Both the position numbers and the translations under genes were made by a program. Of a stretch of 39,082 nucleotides of DNA, positions 36,808 to 39,082 are shown one piece after another (position 1 is the first letter of the stretch; each line of letters opens with the position of its first letter). The stretch comes from Chamaesiphon sp. 341R_metabat_111. GTDB lineage: Bacteria; Cyanobacteriota; Cyanobacteriia; Cyanobacteriales; Chamaesiphonaceae. Below the pieces are notes generated by a model, which saw only the letters and a program-made list of their open reading frames with translations, was not told the DNA's origin and ran no database searches. The stretch covers positions 1 through 39,082 of the forward strand of contig JANXVE010000064.1 in the NCBI GenBank assembly GCA_025351825.1. Reading direction: 5' to 3'.

Positions 36808-37377
36808 CTAGGCATGGCTGAATACAGTCAGCTCTTGATTAGATGGCTCAGTGACATTTGGTAAGTCTAATTTAAAATCAGACGGTGAAACAGGCTCAAT
36901 CCCCATACCTCTACTTGCCAACCGATCTGTGACAGCTACTAAGTCAGATTGAAGCTGACGATTTTCGCTCTGCAATGACATAATCTTGTTCTTGATTGGT
37001 GCCAATCGTTCGGCAAATTTGCGCGTATAAACCTTGGGTAATTCTCTAATTACTTGCTCCAACATGTGACCACGTTCGCTGAGTTCGCTGATAGTTTGGC
37101 GCAATTGCTGGATCTCCAAATCTCGCCGCTGGAGCTGGTGCTGATAGAAGTGAACTTGTTGTTCGACTCCCTGAAGCTGTTCGCGGAGCAATCTAACTTC
37201 AGCTCGATAGTCACCAGCTACTTCAGGTCTGGGCGCGTAGGCTGTATTATCCTTAACTAATCGAAATAGCTCTTGGGATAACTGCTGGACGAGTTTGTCA
37301 CGAATGCTCAGTTCTTCACGAAATCTAGCGACTTCAGCTTTGAGTGTCGATACACTGGTAGTTTGAGTTTGGTTCAC
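36808..37377 (-). CDS. Coiled-coil protein of unknown function
   Basis: The 189-aa product is helical and rich in heptads over about residues 10-150, with LKAEVARFREELSIRDK, YRAEVRLLREQLQGVEQQV and QRRDLEIQQLRQTISEL as clear coiled-coil stretches. There is no signal peptide or catalytic motif. The C-terminus is less charged and probably disordered. The start is GTG at 37377, decided by an AGGTGAT ribosome binding site about six bases upstream. It is on the same strand as ribH and psbZ, 150 bases further on, but a shared transcript is not shown. It may be a structural or cell-shape protein; this is only a guess from the coiled coil. Confidence 0.75.
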   Translation of the reverse strand: MNQTQTTSVSTLKAEVARFREELSIRDKLVQQLSQELFRLVKDNTAYAPRPEVAGDYRAEVRLLREQLQGVEQQVHFYQHQLQRRDLEIQQLRQTISELSERGHMLEQVIRELPKVYTRKFAERLAPIKNKIMSLQSENRQLQSDLVAVTDRLASRGMGIEPVSPSDFKLDLPNVTEPSNQELTVFSHA

Positions 37378-37527
37378 GGGGTATCACCTGGAATGCGATC
37401 GAGGAAATATCATGACTGTACCAGTTTGTTCGGTTTGTCGCAACATAGCAAAGAGTCAAGTAGCATCCAGCCGCCGCCAGTCCGTAAGCCTTTAGCAAAC
37501 TGCGCCAATTTTAACTATGGATTAGTT

Positions 37528-38022
37528 CTAGGCATCTCTTTTGGTTGGAGGTAATGTCTTCATCAGAGTTGCCATTTCGATCGCATTTAGGGCATAGCCC
37601 CAGCCATGATTGCCTTTGATTCCGGCACGTTCTAGGGCTTGAGTCATGGTATCGACAGTGAGCACACCAAACACAACAGGTGTGCCACTTTGGAAGGCAA
37701 CGGCAGCAATACCTTTGGAAACCTCTGAAGAAACATAATCAAAGTGGGGCGTATCACCGCGAATTACTGCACCCAAACAAATAATCGCATCATATCGATC
37801 TGTATAAGCAAGTTTCTTGGCTACCAGTGGCACCTCAAAGCAGCCTGGTACCCATACATAGTCTACTTGAGTCCCATTGGGGTCAACATCAATTCCGTGG
37901 CGTTTCAGGCAGTCCTGACAGCTTTCTAGAAGTTTATTGGTAACAAGGTCATTGAATCGACCGACAACGATCGCAAACCGGAGCGAATCGTCACAGACTA
38001 GAGTGCCTTCAAAGGTTGCCAT
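37528..38022 (-). CDS. ribH: 6,7-Dimethyl-8-ribityllumazine synthase
   Basis: The 164-aa product makes lumazine in riboflavin synthesis and assembles as a 60-mer or pentamer. Family blocks are [57 protein letters not shown] (catalytic His in the GDTPHFD block), [20 protein letters not shown] and the final [12 protein letters not shown]. The ATG at 38022 starts MATFEGTL. psbZ lies 140 bases upstream on the same strand, an arrangement conserved in cyanobacteria. The gap between them holds a C-rich (sense) repeat. Confidence 0.96.
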   Translation of the reverse strand: MATFEGTLVCDDSLRFAIVVGRFNDLVTNKLLESCQDCLKRHGIDVDPNGTQVDYVWVPGCFEVPLVAKKLAYTDRYDAIICLGAVIRGDTPHFDYVSSEVSKGIAAVAFQSGTPVVFGVLTVDTMTQALERAGIKGNHGWGYALNAIEMATLMKTLPPTKRDA

Positions 38023-38023
38023 T

Positions 38024-38097
38024 TGGGGGTGTGGGAGTGTGGGAGATAGGGGGACTTGGAGACTGGGGGACTGGGGGACTGGGAGACTTGGGGAAAG
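38024..38097 (-). repeat. C-rich (sense) tandem repeat in the ribH leader
   Basis: The plus strand reads GGGGGACT, GGGAGACT and GGGAGTGT in degenerate tandem; on the ribH sense strand it is C-rich, ending within a few bases of the ATG. The unit is the same as in the natD and lepB arrays. Confidence 0.7.
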
Positions 38098-38161
38098 AGG
38101 TAGATCGGTTGCGGTTGAGACAATACAGTCATCCTAGCAACCGATTGAGGAGATTGGTAAT

Positions 38162-38350
38162 CTAAACTACCAAGAAGTTCAAGACACCAACGACGACTAC
38201 TAGCAGTCCCCAGGCTCCCGAACCGACGAACAGGAGTTTTTTCGATCGATCCCAGCTTTGTGGTGCTGCATAAGCAACAGGCACACCGACGACCATCACG
38301 AAAGAGAGTAGCACTAGGGCAAATAGTGCCAGGTTGAAAATTACGATCAT
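38162..38350 (-). CDS. psbZ: Photosystem II protein Z
   Basis: The 62-aa product is PsbZ (Ycf9), a two-span photosystem II subunit near CP43 that stabilises the supercomplex and affects energy dissipation. Span 1 is [20 protein letters not shown], a lumen/stroma loop with SWDRSKKL follows, and span 2 is [20 protein letters not shown]. The length is exact for the family. The ATG at 38350 is chosen over an upstream one at 38374 because [13 protein letters not shown] is the usual start and GGGAG lies about ten bases before it. It heads a psbZ-ribH unit. Confidence 0.96.
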   Translation of the reverse strand: MIVIFNLALFALVLLSFVMVVGVPVAYAAPQSWDRSKKLLFVGSGAWGLLVVVVGVLNFLVV

Positions 38351-38447
38351 TGTATTACGCTCCCAAAACAGCAAAATTTTAAATCAGCTATCTAAAAATT
38401 TAACACCTCTTTGGCTTGGTTGCTGGTTATTTGTCGGTTATTTCTCG

Positions 38448-38477
38448 ATCGCCCAAGCGGCGGTGAGATTGGGCGAT
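38448..38477. other. Inverted repeat upstream of psbZ
   Basis: ATCGCCCAA (38448-38456) pairs with TTGGGCGAT (38469-38477) around a 12-base loop. It lies about 100 bases before psbZ, in the promoter region, and could be a regulatory hairpin or chance. The rest of 38375-38611 is AT-rich with no gene. Confidence 0.35.
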
Positions 38478-38611
38478 TGGCAGAAATAAATGATCTCCTC
38501 ACTTCTTTTACCAGTATAAAAATATTAGTAGTTAGCCTAGATTTTAGGGTACCCTAGATCTACGCTTAGTAATAGTATCTATGCATTGGTGCAAGATTCG
38601 GAGTAAATATC

Positions 38612-39082
38612 TTAAAAATTAGCTAGATCTAGATCTGTTTGGGTTTTTAAGAATGATAATAGTTTGGCTTCGATCCGATCAATACCACCTGCTGTATTAG
38701 ATTCAATATTTACTGGAATCACCGGATCGTGTAGGGATAACCGCAGCAAAAACCAACCATCTTCGCTGTCAGAGGTACAAGAAACTCGCACTCCTTCATA
38801 GTTGTTGGGGACAATTTTCCAATCTGGCTGACTTACTGCAAATGCTTGCATCTCGGCGATAACTCGATCGCCAACTGATTGAAAATCATCAGCATTAATT
38901 TTAATTCGTAGCTCTTTGCTTTCGACTGGCTCTTGTAAATTAGCAATTAGATCTGTCAATCTTTTACCTGCCAACCTAGATTTAGCAAGTTCGATTAGGA
39001 GTTTACTGACTAAGTATGCACCATCATCGAGAAAGTGATTTTCTTTCATTGCGGCATGTCCAGAAGTCTCGATCGCTACCCA
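38612..39082 (-). CDS. Phosphohexomutase (phosphomannomutase/phosphoglucomutase), 3' part
   Basis: The frame runs off the window at 39082, so only the C-terminal part (156 codons) is seen. The visible start, VAIETSGHAAMKENHFLDDG, is the sugar-binding loop plus the DDGAYL box of the alpha-D-phosphohexomutase superfamily. The C-terminal domain with GVRVSCTSDSEDGWFLLRLS (phosphate-binding loop equivalent) follows. The catalytic serine loop lies outside the window. The substrate, mannose or glucose phosphate, cannot be fixed from this part; with manC and wecB it may serve nucleotide-sugar supply. Confidence 0.85.
   Translation of the reverse strand, partial: WVAIETSGHAAMKENHFLDDGAYLVSKLLIELAKSRLAGKRLTDLIANLQEPVESKELRIKINADDFQSVGDRVIAEMQAFAVSQPDWKIVPNNYEGVRVSCTSDSEDGWFLLRLSLHDPVIPVNIESNTAGGIDRIEAKLLSFLKTQTDLDLANF

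Overview
The window comes from a cyanobacterium. It carries photosystem II genes psbK and psbZ, the psbZ-ribH gene pair, a cyanobacterial PII gene (glnB) with an NtcA-type site upstream, a cyanobacterial DUF1830 gene, a NatD-like amino-acid permease and a TPP-riboswitch-controlled thiC. GCGATCGC palindromes (HIP1) and CGATCG words are scattered throughout. Base composition looks moderate (mid-40s % GC by eye, not computed). The window is ordinary chromosome: no rRNA or tRNA genes, no CRISPR array and no transposase were seen.

Layout. 0.1-2.6 kb: wecB (UDP-GlcNAc 2-epimerase) and a PiT phosphate transporter. 2.7-3.3 kb: two tandem zinc-ribbon microprotein genes on the minus strand. 3.5-5.6 kb: a DCC-motif thiol oxidoreductase and a B12-binding radical SAM protein. 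6.0-8.2 kb: a DUF1830 protein, psbK and gltX. 8.3-10.3 kb: an AAA ATPase plus HNH nuclease operon resembling the Septu (PtuAB) anti-phage system. 10.4-13.6 kb: thiG, a beta-CASP metallo-hydrolase, a 40-aa membrane peptide and a 127-aa hypothetical. 13.9-17.7 kb: dnaK divergent from riboswitch-controlled thiC. 18-19.9 kb: cmk convergent with an EgtB-like gene. 20-23 kb: a secreted protein, a natD-like permease and a membrane protein. 23.2-30.4 kb, all minus: manC-like, glnB, malQ, trpB, nadA and a dihydroorotase-family gene. 30.7-35.7 kb: lepB, a DUF72 gene, an MFS gene and argS. 35.8-39.1 kb: a small basic/acidic protein, a lipoprotein MsrA, a coiled-coil protein, ribH, psbZ and the 3' part of a phosphohexomutase gene.

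Most genes are monocistronic housekeeping functions placed without obvious pathway order. wecB, the manC-like gene and the phosphohexomutase all supply nucleotide-sugar metabolism; thiC and thiG make the pyrimidine and thiazole halves of thiamin; gltX and argS are aminoacyl-tRNA synthetases. The only clearly accessory module is the ATPase/HNH pair.

The intergenic DNA is the most unusual part. Degenerate arrays of 7-9-nt repeats lie directly against many start codons. By eye they have a fixed polarity: C-rich and G-poor on the sense strand before starts, and G-rich after several stops. A short element with terminal inverted repeats occurs in two full copies plus fragments, and one palindromic terminator-like repeat recurs at three gene ends.
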